In this document: positions 34,870 to 42,692 of the stretch, piece after piece
How positions within the stretch are numbered: the first letter of the stretch is position 1
Layout of the letters: every line of letters begins with the position of its first letter
Source of the DNA: Bacillota bacterium
GTDB lineage: Bacteria; Bacillota; Clostridia; Oscillospirales; Ruminococcaceae
NCBI GenBank assembly: GCA_023460535.1
Contig: JAEWPV010000020.1
Location: 124,001 to 188,000 of the forward strand
Direction: 5' to 3'
Length of the DNA: 64,000 nucleotides
Position numbers and translations under genes: made by a program
The notes under the pieces: model-generated
What the model saw: only the letters and a program-made list of their open reading frames with translations
What the model was told of the DNA's origin: nothing
Databases searched by the model: none

Positions 34870-35232
34870 ATGAAACAGGTGCTGCGAAGGCTTTTGATTG
34901 TGATTCTTGCTTTTTTCTGTGCGATGGGGGGAATACTCCTGTATTTTCATGCCATCGGCGGTTGTGTAGTGCGTAATCTCACAACAATACCTTGCCCCAC
35001 CTGTGGCATGACGCGTGCAGCGTTTGCACTGTTATCTTTTCGATTTGCTGACGCGTTTCATAGCCATCCACTCATCTTTGTTTTGGTGCCTTTTATAATG
35101 GTTTTAAGCATTTTTTATGTTATTAAAGATATTAAGCCCACAGACAAACGGTATACTCCCGTGTACATTATTACACTAATTGTCTTTTTTGTTGTTTGGA
35201 TCATTCGCTTAGTTTTCTTTTTAATACCGTAA
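34870..35232 (+). CDS. DUF2752 family membrane protein
   Basis: A 120-aa integral membrane protein with three hydrophobic segments (residues about 7-26, 63-85 and 95-118). The family signature CPTCGMTRAAFALL lies between the first and second, facing the membrane surface. The two cysteines could bind metal or form a disulphide, but no function is known for DUF2752. The ribosome site is weak (AGGA). A lipoprotein gene follows after 78 bases. Confidence 0.8.
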   Translation: MKQVLRRLLIVILAFFCAMGGILLYFHAIGGCVVRNLTTIPCPTCGMTRAAFALLSFRFADAFHSHPLIFVLVPFIMVLSIFYVIKDIKPTDKRYTPVYIITLIVFFVVWIIRLVFFLIP

Positions 35233-35310
35233 CGGCAGCTTTTGGTGTTAATAAACCGCGAATAAGCAGGATGCAGGAAGGAAACAATGGGCTTGTAGCT
35301 GCTTTGCGAT

Positions 35311-36051
35311 ATGCGGCTAAAGAAAGTGAAGCTGCTTATGAAAGATTATCCCGCCGGACTAGCAATTACCGCTGCGTGCCTGACTCTGCTTAGTTCTTGT
35401 GGCGATGGTAACGTGGATCAGGTGAACAGCCGCAATCAATACAACCACAACAGCGTATTTCCTCCTAAAATAGTGGGTGAAACCTCAGTACCTCCTGCAG
35501 GAGAACTGATTTTTCCGTACACAATTTCTCGTAACAGTATAGAGCTGCCGGACAAAACGATGCTGTATGTTAACATAGAGATGACCGAAGGCGAATACTT
35601 TGACCGAAGCTCACCAAAGTATGTACAGCGTGGCGGTGTGTTCGATACCAACTACCTTGGTTATTATCGCGTTGCCATCTACACCGACTCAAGTGCTTCA
35701 GACGCCGTTTATACATTGCCCGTGATGTTTGATACAGACCAGCTAAACTTCGAAAAGGAGTTTTCGCTCGTGTTTGATGATTATAACGACGATGGCAACC
35801 CGGACTTCACACTCGGTCAGTGGGCAGACGAAAACGGGAGCAGCTACCGGTTGTTTACGATTTTGCCGGGGGGAGAGATACAACAGCTTTCCTGCGAGGG
35901 CTTATGTGCGGCAGGCTTTGAATCATCACTTCGCCTAGCAAAAGCATCGCCGACGTCTTTTTCCTGCGAGGTTTATGATATAAACACAGGTAAAAATGTT
36001 ACGCTAACCTACAGTTGGCAGGACGATACTTTCGTTTTGCAAAAAAATTAA
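35311..36051 (+). CDS. Putative lipoprotein with one EF-hand-like calcium loop
   Basis: The N-terminus has basic residues, a hydrophobic stretch (AGLAITAACLTLL) and a lipobox ending LLSSC, so it should be exported and lipid-anchored. The rest is a soluble, probably beta-rich domain. The DDYNDDGNPDF segment near residue 157 fits the DxNxDGxxD calcium loop of EF-hand/FG-GAP-like proteins. I recognise no family. The start is uncertain: ATG 35311 or ATG 35338, neither with a good ribosome site. A tiny ATG-GGC-TTG-TAG frame behind AAGGAAAC at 35277-35298 precedes it. Confidence 0.68.
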   Translation: MRLKKVKLLMKDYPAGLAITAACLTLLSSCGDGNVDQVNSRNQYNHNSVFPPKIVGETSVPPAGELIFPYTISRNSIELPDKTMLYVNIEMTEGEYFDRSSPKYVQRGGVFDTNYLGYYRVAIYTDSSASDAVYTLPVMFDTDQLNFEKEFSLVFDDYNDDGNPDFTLGQWADENGSSYRLFTILPGGEIQQLSCEGLCAAGFESSLRLAKASPTSFSCEVYDINTGKNVTLTYSWQDDTFVLQKN

Positions 36052-36060
36052 ATGCTATAC

Positions 36061-36092
36061 CAAATGCCATCGGTAAAACCCGATGGCATTTG
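36061..36092. terminator. Bidirectional stem-loop between the lipoprotein gene and htpX
   Basis: CAAATGCCATCGG (36061-36073) pairs perfectly with CCGATGGCATTTG (36080-36092), loop TAAAAC. It lies ten bases after the lipoprotein stop and three bases after the htpX stop on the other strand. T-runs are modest on both sides, so it is probably a shared terminator for converging units. Confidence 0.75.
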
Positions 36093-36094
36093 CG

Positions 36095-37036
36095 TTAATA
36101 CATGTTTCGCACTCTTTGAATGCGTTCTTCTATGGGAGGATGGGTGGAAAACAGTGCCGAAAGCTTCTTCTTAGGGTTAAAAATATACAGCGCAAGCATT
36201 TCATCACCACCAAGTGAGCTGATAGTTTTGGCGTCGTAACGCCCGCTTACCCCTGAGATTTTTTCTAGCGCGCGAGCCAGACCTTCCGAATTGCTGCACA
36301 ACCGAACGGCATTTGCGTCCGCAGAATACTCCCTTTTTCGCGATATCGCGAGATGAACAAGGGTACCGAGCAGTCGGGATAGAAGATACACCACAAGTCC
36401 GATAAGAATAATCATCCCGGCGCCGGAGTTGTTGTTTCTGTCGTTTCTGCGTCTGCCTCCAAACATAGTTGAGCGATAAAATATCGACGCCAACCCAATA
36501 ACAACGCTCAAGAGTGCGATGGAAACCGTTGCAATTAAGACGTCACGTTGCACAATATGTGCCATTTCATGCGCTAAAACACCCTCCAGCTCGCTATCGT
36601 CCAGTACATTTAATAGCCCTTCGGTTACCCCGATATAGCTTTTTTCTGGCGATAGGCCGCCTGCAAACGCATTCGGTGTATTGGTGGGGATGATAAACAC
36701 CTGCGGCACGTCCTTTAATCCCGCAGAGATTGAAAGCCCCTCAACAAGCCGTGCAACGCGCCGCTCGTTTGGGCTGTTTTGGTTAACCGCTCTTCCGCCG
36801 ACAGATGAGACAATTGAACTCTTAGAGGACGCTATCTGCAACGGGATAATAATCGCGCAGTAACCCGCACCTATCAATATACCCATCTCGATGCTGTCAT
36901 ACACAGAACCAATCAGGTATGAAATCCCCAATACCATTGCACCAAAGAATAATAGCAGAACAGCGGTTTTTACCTTGTTTGCCCGAACCTGCTCGTGAAC
37001 AAATAAGGGCTTAGAATCAAAAGTGTTATAGTCCAT
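36095..37036 (-). CDS. htpX: Membrane zinc metalloprotease HtpX (M48)
   Basis: Heat-shock protease that cuts misfolded membrane proteins. The zinc motif is HEMAH in LEGVLAHEMAHIVQRDVL; a third ligand Glu is expected in the KREYSADANAVRL block. Hydrophobic segments lie at about residues 20-55, 155-180 and 200-222. I take ATG 37036 (MDYNTFDSK), about ten bases after AAAGG; ATG 37045 is too close to that site. It is downstream of lemA, a common pairing in Firmicutes. Confidence 0.93.
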   Translation of the reverse strand: MDYNTFDSKPLFVHEQVRANKVKTAVLLLFFGAMVLGISYLIGSVYDSIEMGILIGAGYCAIIIPLQIASSKSSIVSSVGGRAVNQNSPNERRVARLVEGLSISAGLKDVPQVFIIPTNTPNAFAGGLSPEKSYIGVTEGLLNVLDDSELEGVLAHEMAHIVQRDVLIATVSIALLSVVIGLASIFYRSTMFGGRRRNDRNNNSGAGMIILIGLVVYLLSRLLGTLVHLAISRKREYSADANAVRLCSNSEGLARALEKISGVSGRYDAKTISSLGGDEMLALYIFNPKKKLSALFSTHPPIEERIQRVRNMY

Positions 37037-37096
37037 TTTAATCATACCTTTAAATGTTTTAACCTTAACCGCAAAAACAGATGGAGACAGTAGTTA

Positions 37097-37657
37097 TCAC
37101 AACTCGCTAATGCGAAGGTTATCGGCGTTAACCCGCTCCTCCGGTTTGATTTCAAATACCTTTTCCGGGGTGAAGCGGAACATACCTGCAAGCACGCTAT
37201 TGGGGAACACCGCAATGCTGTTGTTGTAGTCGGTGACGCATACATTATATCGGGTTCTTGCATACGCAACCTTGTCCTCTACGTCCTTGATATCCTCCAT
37301 AAGCTTCAAATAGCTTTGATTGGTTCCAAGCTGAGGATAATTTTCCGCCAGCGCAACCATAGAGGGAAGGATTCGGGTCGCCTCATCACTCGCAGCCATA
37401 GCCTGTTCTTTGTTCTTTGATAACATGCCGGAACGCGATGCGGCAATCTTGTCTATGACATCATTTTCAAATTTTGTTTGCATCTTAATCGAATCAATCA
37501 GGTTAGTTATAATGTTTACCTTTCGCTTTAACTGGTTGTCGATACCCGACCAAGCTTCGGTAATATAGTTCTTCTTTCTTACAAGCGCGTTATAAGCACC
37601 AATTGCCCAAAGAACTAAAATAACGGCAATTACGCCTGCAATAATGATAGTTGGCAT
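37097..37657 (-). CDS. lemA: LemA family protein
   Basis: A 186-aa protein with one N-terminal helix (residues about 2-20) and a helical-bundle domain outside. Family blocks are YNALVRKKNYITEAWSGID, QLKRKVNIITNLIDS and ARTRYNVCVTDYNNSIAVFP. The function is not established; it often accompanies HtpX. AAGGGAG precedes the ATG. It is the first gene of a two-gene reverse-strand unit with htpX. Confidence 0.92.
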   Translation of the reverse strand: MPTIIIAGVIAVILVLWAIGAYNALVRKKNYITEAWSGIDNQLKRKVNIITNLIDSIKMQTKFENDVIDKIAASRSGMLSKNKEQAMAASDEATRILPSMVALAENYPQLGTNQSYLKLMEDIKDVEDKVAYARTRYNVCVTDYNNSIAVFPNSVLAGMFRFTPEKVFEIKPEERVNADNLRISEL

Positions 37658-37999
37658 AATGTTTCTCCCTTACTGTTTGATGGTTGGTTTTGCGAAGTTT
37701 ATACTGGAATAATTATATCATAACAACCTCAATTTTCTGTATCGTAAATATTAATTTACAGTGTCAGCCGATTTGAACTATTACTATTCTTTCCCGCAAT
37801 TTCGCGAGATTGTATGATGTAATTAGAGCCTATAAATACCACATTATCATTGGGGAAAAATCGCATATTTGCTAGGCTTGTTTGAATACGATTTTTGCTA
37901 TATGAAGCTATGTTCGAATAGCGTACATGCCAAGCAACATATAATGGCTATACAGCAAGGCATAAACCATTCGTAGGAATTTAGAACGGGGCTGCTAGT
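37658..37999. other. 342-base AT-rich divergent gap between lemA and the PdaB-like gene
   Basis: No open frame with a ribosome site is seen. On the minus strand a TGA-TATAAT extended -10 (37712-37720) can serve lemA. On the + strand a TATAAT at 37940-37945 lies about 55 bases before the deacetylase gene but lacks a good -35 box. No riboswitch or tRNA-like fold is evident. Confidence 0.45.
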
Positions 38000-38776
38000 A
38001 TGAAACGATACATAGTAATTGCGAAAAGCGATCTGTTAACGGCGGTTTTGGCTGTTGCCCTATTTATCGCCATGTTGTTTCTGGCTATTAAGCTTGATCA
38101 CATAGCCGTACCGGCATCCGGGTGGGCACATAATGCGAAACTGCCGGTTTATGGTGTGGAGGTTTCAGACAAACGTATCGCGCTGACCTTTAACGCAGCA
38201 TGGACTGCCGACGATATACCAGAGCTGTTGGATATTCTTAAAAAGCAAGAGGTATCCTGCACCTTTTTTCTGGTGGGGGAATGGGCGGAAAAGAACCCGA
38301 ATGAGGCGAAAATGATAGCAGATGCGGGGCATGAGATCGGAAATCATTCTTACGCTCATCCTGATATGACGAAGCTGTCGGCCGAACAGATTAAGAACGA
38401 TATTGAAAAGGCAGACAAGGTAATCCAACAGGCTACAGGCGTGTGGCCGACGTTGTTTCGCGCCCCGTCCGGGGGGTATAACGATACCGTGATTCAAGCC
38501 GCGCAGGAGATGTCGCATACGGTGATTCAGTGGTCGATTGACAGCATAGACTGGAAGCGACCGGATTCGCAAAAACTGATTAGCCGTGTACTGCAAAAAT
38601 CAAAACCCGGTGGTATAATTCTAATGCACACTGGTTTGGACAATACCAGGGCAGCGTTGCCTGACATCATCCTTGGTCTCAAAGAAAAGGGGTATGTTTT
38701 TGTTACGGTAAGTGAACTGCTGGTTAAAGGAGAAGCGACAATAGATTACAACGGAATTCAACATTCAATTAAATAA
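38000..38776 (+). CDS. PdaB-like polysaccharide deacetylase family protein, catalytic motif altered
   Basis: Membrane-anchored (helix about 11-32) NodB-type protein (258 aa), similar to the sporulation family PdaB. Motif 1, usually TFDDG or TFDAAW, reads TFNAAW, with Asn 65 (codon AAC at 38192-38194) in place of the catalytic-base Asp. Other motifs are kept: HSYAH (H116, H120), RAPSGGY (R154), DSIDW (D181, D184) and LMHT (H210). Loss of the base Asp suggests reduced or lost deacetylase activity. AACGGGG lies upstream of the ATG. It is monocistronic, next to a separate ispD promoter. Confidence 0.85.
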   Translation: MKRYIVIAKSDLLTAVLAVALFIAMLFLAIKLDHIAVPASGWAHNAKLPVYGVEVSDKRIALTFNAAWTADDIPELLDILKKQEVSCTFFLVGEWAEKNPNEAKMIADAGHEIGNHSYAHPDMTKLSAEQIKNDIEKADKVIQQATGVWPTLFRAPSGGYNDTVIQAAQEMSHTVIQWSIDSIDWKRPDSQKLISRVLQKSKPGGIILMHTGLDNTRAALPDIILGLKEKGYVFVTVSELLVKGEATIDYNGIQHSIK

Positions 38777-38811
38777 CGTACCATTACAAACCTATTCTAT
38801 CTGCGTTTCTG

Positions 38812-38840
38812 TTCCCAAACTCATACGCTTACGGTATAAT
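38812..38840 (+). promoter_or_regulatory. Candidate sigma-A promoter of ispD-ispF
   Basis: TTCCCA (38812-38817), a 17-base spacer and TATAAT (38835-38840), about 44 bases upstream of the ispD start. The -35 matches four of six consensus bases; the -10 is perfect. Confidence 0.55.
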
Positions 38841-38883
38841 GGGTTCAAGATTAAGCTTTGAATAAAGAAAACGAGGGACACCG

Positions 38884-39591
38884 ATGCAAAAACAATTTAT
38901 CTCGGCGATTATTGTTGCCGCCGGCAGTTCATCAAGAATGGGTGAAGGCATAGACAAACAGATGGTGATGCTTGGAACCCTGCCTGTTTTGGCTCATAGC
39001 ATCCGCGCGTTTGAACAATGTGCGTCTATCGATGAGATTATTGTGGTGACTAAGAGCGAGCATATTATGGATGTGGGAAACCTGGCGCAAGCGTTTGGGT
39101 TTAGTAAGCTTCGTTGTGTCGTCGCGGGTGGTGCCACCAGGCAGGAATCGGTTTCGAACGGAATATCGGCTTGCGGTGAACATGTGGAGTATTATCTTAT
39201 CCACGATGGCGCGCGACCGTTGGTTAAAGAAGAAACAATTAACGCTGTGATAGAAAATGCGTTAATTTACGGTGCGGCTGCTGCCGCTGTTCCTGTAAAG
39301 GATACTGTAAAACGCGTCGGATCAGATATGAAAATCGAGAATACCGTCGATCGAGCAAGTCTGTATCTTGTGCAAACCCCGCAGATGTTTGCAGCAGATA
39401 CCTACCGGATGTCACTCAAGCAGGCAATCCATATGGGGCTTGATTTAACTGACGACTGCCAGCTGTTTGAGCGCACCGGTCACCCGGTTTACCTGTGTGA
39501 GGGTGACTATGGTAATATTAAACTCACGACGCCGGAGGATATCGCCATTGCGCGCGCGTTGATGCGCTTACGAGAATTATCGGACGAATAA
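38884..39591 (+). CDS. ispD: 2-C-methyl-D-erythritol 4-phosphate cytidylyltransferase IspD
   Basis: Third enzyme of the MEP isoprenoid pathway; it couples MEP with CTP. The nucleotide-binding motif is IVAAGSSSRMG; further blocks are VVAGGATRQESVSNGI, YLIHDGARPLV, VPVKDTVKRV and the LVQTPQMF segment. The length of 235 aa is normal. It is followed by ispF after 23 bases, as in many Firmicutes. Confidence 0.95.
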   Translation: MQKQFISAIIVAAGSSSRMGEGIDKQMVMLGTLPVLAHSIRAFEQCASIDEIIVVTKSEHIMDVGNLAQAFGFSKLRCVVAGGATRQESVSNGISACGEHVEYYLIHDGARPLVKEETINAVIENALIYGAAAAAVPVKDTVKRVGSDMKIENTVDRASLYLVQTPQMFAADTYRMSLKQAIHMGLDLTDDCQLFERTGHPVYLCEGDYGNIKLTTPEDIAIARALMRLRELSDE

Positions 39592-39614
39592 AAGCAGAAA
39601 CGGAGAAGTGTTTC

Positions 39615-40097
39615 ATGAAGGACATCAGAATCGGTCACGGATATGACGTACACAGGCTTGTTACGGGTCGCGCTTTGATACTCGGCGGTGTTTCCATACC
39701 CTATGAAAAAGGGCTTTTGGGGCATTCGGATGCGGATGTGCTTGCGCATGCAGTCTCTGATTCTATTTTGGGCGCGTTGGCACTTGGTGACATCGGCAAG
39801 CTTTTTCCGGATTCAGATCCGGCTTTTCTTAATGCAGACAGTATGCTTTTGTTAAAAAGGGTAGCTATTATAGCGAAGGAAGTAGGGTATGGGGTTGGAA
39901 ACATAGATTCAACCATTGTTGCACAACAACCAAAGCTTTCAGCATATATTGACGCAATGCGTAAGAATATAGCACAAGCGGTATGCTGCGAGATAGAGCG
40001 TGTCAGCGTGAAGGCGACCACCGAGGAACAGCTTGGATTTACCGGGGAGGGGTTTGGAATTTGTGCTCACTCGGTATGTTTGATGCAGCAATTCTAG
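39615..40097 (+). CDS. ispF: 2-C-methyl-D-erythritol 2,4-cyclodiphosphate synthase IspF
   Basis: Fifth enzyme of the MEP pathway. Zinc and substrate residues lie in RIGHGYDVHRL and GHSDADVLAHAVSDSILGAL; the C-terminal block KATTEEQLGFTGEGFGI is intact. The length of 160 aa is normal. A T7 run at 40134-40140, behind a weak stem, may end the ispD-ispF unit. Confidence 0.96.
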   Translation: MKDIRIGHGYDVHRLVTGRALILGGVSIPYEKGLLGHSDADVLAHAVSDSILGALALGDIGKLFPDSDPAFLNADSMLLLKRVAIIAKEVGYGVGNIDSTIVAQQPKLSAYIDAMRKNIAQAVCCEIERVSVKATTEEQLGFTGEGFGICAHSVCLMQQF

Positions 40098-40231
40098 ACT
40101 TACGATACACAATTATCTTGGTAATCAAGTAGGTTTTTTTGTTGCAACTCCTGTCGTTTGGCATAAGATGAACTATGGCGATTAGGGATGAGTCATTGTT
40201 TCATTTTGCGCCGAGCAAAGGAGTGTATAAA

Positions 40232-40456
40232 ATGCAGAGCGGATTGCTCACCTTTTCGACGGTGACCTACGCGATGAAAGCGCAGAGCCTGCTGCAGCGC
40301 AGCGGAATCCGGGCAGAGATTCAAAAAACACAGGACAGACAGCGCAACGGATGTCAATATACGATACGCATCAATGCTCGTTTTACTACAGCGGTTGAAC
40401 TGCTGGATAAGATGAATATACCCTATCAGAACGCATTGAAGGATGATGGAGCATGA
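40232..40456 (+). CDS. DUF3343 family protein
   Basis: A 74-aa protein, GLLTFSTVTYAMKAQSLLQR then IRAEIQKTQ, typical of DUF3343, a small family often paired with cysteine desulfurase-like or selenium-related enzymes. Its role is unknown; binding or presenting a substrate to the partner is a guess. The start is ATG 40232 behind AAAGGAG; a longer in-frame start at 40175 lacks a site. It overlaps the next gene by four bases (ATGA). Confidence 0.82.
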   Translation: MQSGLLTFSTVTYAMKAQSLLQRSGIRAEIQKTQDRQRNGCQYTIRINARFTTAVELLDKMNIPYQNALKDDGA

Positions 40457-41583
40457 CGTATTTTGATAACGCCGCAACCACAATGCCCAAACCTGCTTCG
40501 GTACTGCGCGCGGTGAAAGAGTGCGCGGAATACTACGGTGCAAATCCGGGACGAAGCGGGCATCGTCTTTCTATGCTTACGGCTAAAAAGATATTTGAAT
40601 GCCGTGAAACCGCCGCAAAGCTGTTTGATGCAGAACCGGATAATGTTGTGTTTACCGCAAACTGTACGCAAGCATTGAACGTTGCCATAAAGGGCGCGCT
40701 CCCTAGGGGCTCGCATGTTATTATGTCCGATATGGAACACAACTCGGTGTTCCGGCCCATCTACCGTCTTTCTCAGGACGGTGGGGTAACCTACTCCATC
40801 GCCCAAACGTATGAAGGCGACGATGAAAAAACGGTGCGGTCGTTTGAAAGCCATATCAATTCAAAAACCAAAATGATTGCATGCTCTTCAGGGTCTAACC
40901 TATGCGGAACGATGTTGCCGTGCGAAGCGTTATGCAATCTTTGCAAAAAAAACGGGCTTCTTCTTTTATTTGATTTGGCTCAGTCTGCGGGTACACGTCG
41001 CGCATATCTTAGTAAGGCGGATTATTTGTGTATGCCGGGTCATAAAGGGCTGTATGGTCCACCCGGCACCGGCATGCTGATAACGGCAAAAGGAGAAAGC
41101 CTTGCCACCATAATGGAGGGTGGCACGGGCAGCCAGTCTTACTTAAAAGAACAACCGCCCAGTATGCCGGAACGACTAGAGAGCGGCACATTGAACACAT
41201 ACGGGATTATGGGACTCAATGAAGGGATGCAGTTTGTTTTATCCATGGGGTACGACCGCATCTACCGTCACGAGCTTGCGCTGACACAGCTTTTATATGA
41301 CTCATTGAAAAAGATAAAGAACATAAAACTTTATACCGAACGCCCCGAATGGAACACGCATCTTCCGGTGCTGTGTTTTAATCTGGGAGAATCAAAGAGC
41401 GAGACAGTCGTAGAGGAAATGAGCAAGCGCGGCTACGCATTGAGGGGTGGATTTCACTGCGCACCGCTTGCCCACCAAAAGCTAAAGACTGGGGATTATG
41501 GCGCAGTACGCGCTAGCTTTTCTGTTTATAACACACAGGAACAGGTGCTGAAGTTTGTGTATGAACTAAAACGCCTTCATTAG
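40453..41583 (+). CDS. Cysteine desulfurase family PLP enzyme (class V aminotransferase)
   Basis: NifS/SufS-type fold (376 aa). It starts TYFDNAATTMPKP; the PLP lysine lies in YLCMPGHKGLYGPPGTG; the catalytic cysteine is in LRGGFHCAPLAHQ. The subfamily (TIGR01977-like) is frequent in Clostridia and is distinct from the IscS/SufS assembly enzymes. It could supply sulfur for a dedicated target. It is translationally coupled to the DUF3343 gene. No IscU or SufU gene is adjacent. Confidence 0.9.
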   Translation: MTYFDNAATTMPKPASVLRAVKECAEYYGANPGRSGHRLSMLTAKKIFECRETAAKLFDAEPDNVVFTANCTQALNVAIKGALPRGSHVIMSDMEHNSVFRPIYRLSQDGGVTYSIAQTYEGDDEKTVRSFESHINSKTKMIACSSGSNLCGTMLPCEALCNLCKKNGLLLLFDLAQSAGTRRAYLSKADYLCMPGHKGLYGPPGTGMLITAKGESLATIMEGGTGSQSYLKEQPPSMPERLESGTLNTYGIMGLNEGMQFVLSMGYDRIYRHELALTQLLYDSLKKIKNIKLYTERPEWNTHLPVLCFNLGESKSETVVEEMSKRGYALRGGFHCAPLAHQKLKTGDYGAVRASFSVYNTQEQVLKFVYELKRLH

Positions 41584-41601
41584 TCACGAAACATAGAGAA
41601 T

Positions 41602-41625
41602 GCTTGTATCCCGTCAGGCTTTTTT
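41602..41625 (+). terminator. Short terminator after the desulfurase gene
   Basis: GCTTG (41602-41606) can pair with CAGGC (41615-41619), with one G-T pair, followed by TTTTTT (41620-41625). The stem is short, so strength is uncertain. Confidence 0.5.
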
Positions 41626-41663
41626 GCGTTGTACTGCTGAACAAACCAATGGAATATTCGGCA

Positions 41664-41691
41664 TTGCAATCACGAACAAATATGCTACAAT
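41664..41691 (+). promoter_or_regulatory. Candidate sigma-A promoter of cdaA-cdaR
   Basis: TTGCAA (41664-41669), a 16-base spacer and TACAAT (41686-41691) with a TGC extension. It leaves a leader of about 125 bases before cdaA that contains a long stem-loop. Confidence 0.58.
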
Positions 41692-41752
41692 AGAATTAGC
41701 CGCATTGGGTGTATTCACAGGGTTTTGAGCGCGGTTTTATAACCTGATAATC

Positions 41753-41794
41753 GCAACACCGGTGCAAGTGATTCGGATTCATGCCGTGTGTTGC
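41753..41794 (+). other. Stem-loop in the cdaA 5' leader
   Basis: GCAACACCGG (41753-41762) pairs with CCG-T-GTGTTGC (41784-41794) with one bulged T, enclosing a 21-base loop. It ends 31 bases before the cdaA ATG and 12 bases before the GGGAAAGG ribosome-site region. It may be a regulatory RNA fold; I do not recognise a named riboswitch. Confidence 0.5.
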
Positions 41795-41825
41795 AGCATA
41801 GATCGGGAAAGGCGTGGTCGTTTAA

Positions 41826-42692
41826 ATGGAACTGTCAACGATATGGGAAAATATTGTACTATGGGCGGACACCATTGAATTATCGGATTTTTTGGATGTT
41901 GCGATTGTGTCTTATCTCATCTATAAAATCATCAAACTGGTTCGTGACACCCGTGCCGAACAGCTTGTGAAAGGGTTTGTTCTTCTTGCTGTAGGTTATG
42001 TCTTGGTGGGCGTGTTAGAATTGACAACCATGAGTTTTTTATTGCAAAACGTTCTAACGATTGGAGTAACCGCATTGGTCGTTGTGTTTCAGCCCGAGCT
42101 GAGAAGGGCGCTGGAGCAAGTAGGCAGGGCGAAGATTGGTCTTACCATGTTCTCGCAGGGGGACATCGACGAGGACGAGCAGGAAAGACGTTGGCATACC
42201 GCTGTTTCTGCCATATGCGAAAGCGCGGTTTCTTTATCGCGCCAAAAGATTGGTGCACTTATTGTTATTGAACGCGATACGAAGCTTGGCGAGATTATTA
42301 AAACGGGTACGGTGATTGACGCCGACGTCAGCGCTGAGCTGGTTGGAAACGTTTTTTTCCCAAACTCGCCGTTACATGATGGAGCGATGATGATTAGAAA
42401 CGGCAAGCTTTATGCAGCGGGCTGCTTTCTTCCCATATCGGACAACCAATCAATCAGCAAAACGCTGGGTACTCGCCACCGCGCGGCACTGGGCATGAGC
42501 GAGAACTCGGACGCGATTATTATAGTAGTAAGTGAAGAAACCGGCGTAATCTCGGTTGCAGAAAACGGTAAGTTGATAAGAAATTATGATGCTGCCACGT
42601 TGCAAGAGCGTTTGGAAAAATCCTTGTTTGCAAGCAAACTGTCCGAGCTTGCGGAGAAAAGACCGTCGTTTTGGAAAGGGAAATCAAAATGA
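41826..42692 (+). CDS. cdaA: Membrane diadenylate cyclase CdaA
   Basis: Makes c-di-AMP from two ATP; essential for potassium and osmotic balance in many Firmicutes. Three helices fill residues about 15-95 (VAIVSYLIYKIIKLV, VGYVLVGVLELTTMSFLL), followed by the DAC domain. Active-site motifs are LHDGAMMI and LGTRHRAALG. The length of 288 aa is normal. It overlaps cdaR by four bases. The usual third gene glmM is not adjacent. Confidence 0.95.
   Translation: MELSTIWENIVLWADTIELSDFLDVAIVSYLIYKIIKLVRDTRAEQLVKGFVLLAVGYVLVGVLELTTMSFLLQNVLTIGVTALVVVFQPELRRALEQVGRAKIGLTMFSQGDIDEDEQERRWHTAVSAICESAVSLSRQKIGALIVIERDTKLGEIIKTGTVIDADVSAELVGNVFFPNSPLHDGAMMIRNGKLYAAGCFLPISDNQSISKTLGTRHRAALGMSENSDAIIIVVSEETGVISVAENGKLIRNYDAATLQERLEKSLFASKLSELAEKRPSFWKGKSK

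Noticed and set aside
40098..40140. Terminator after ispF
   Set aside because: A T7 run is present, but the stem before it is interrupted and weak, so it is noted only under ispF.
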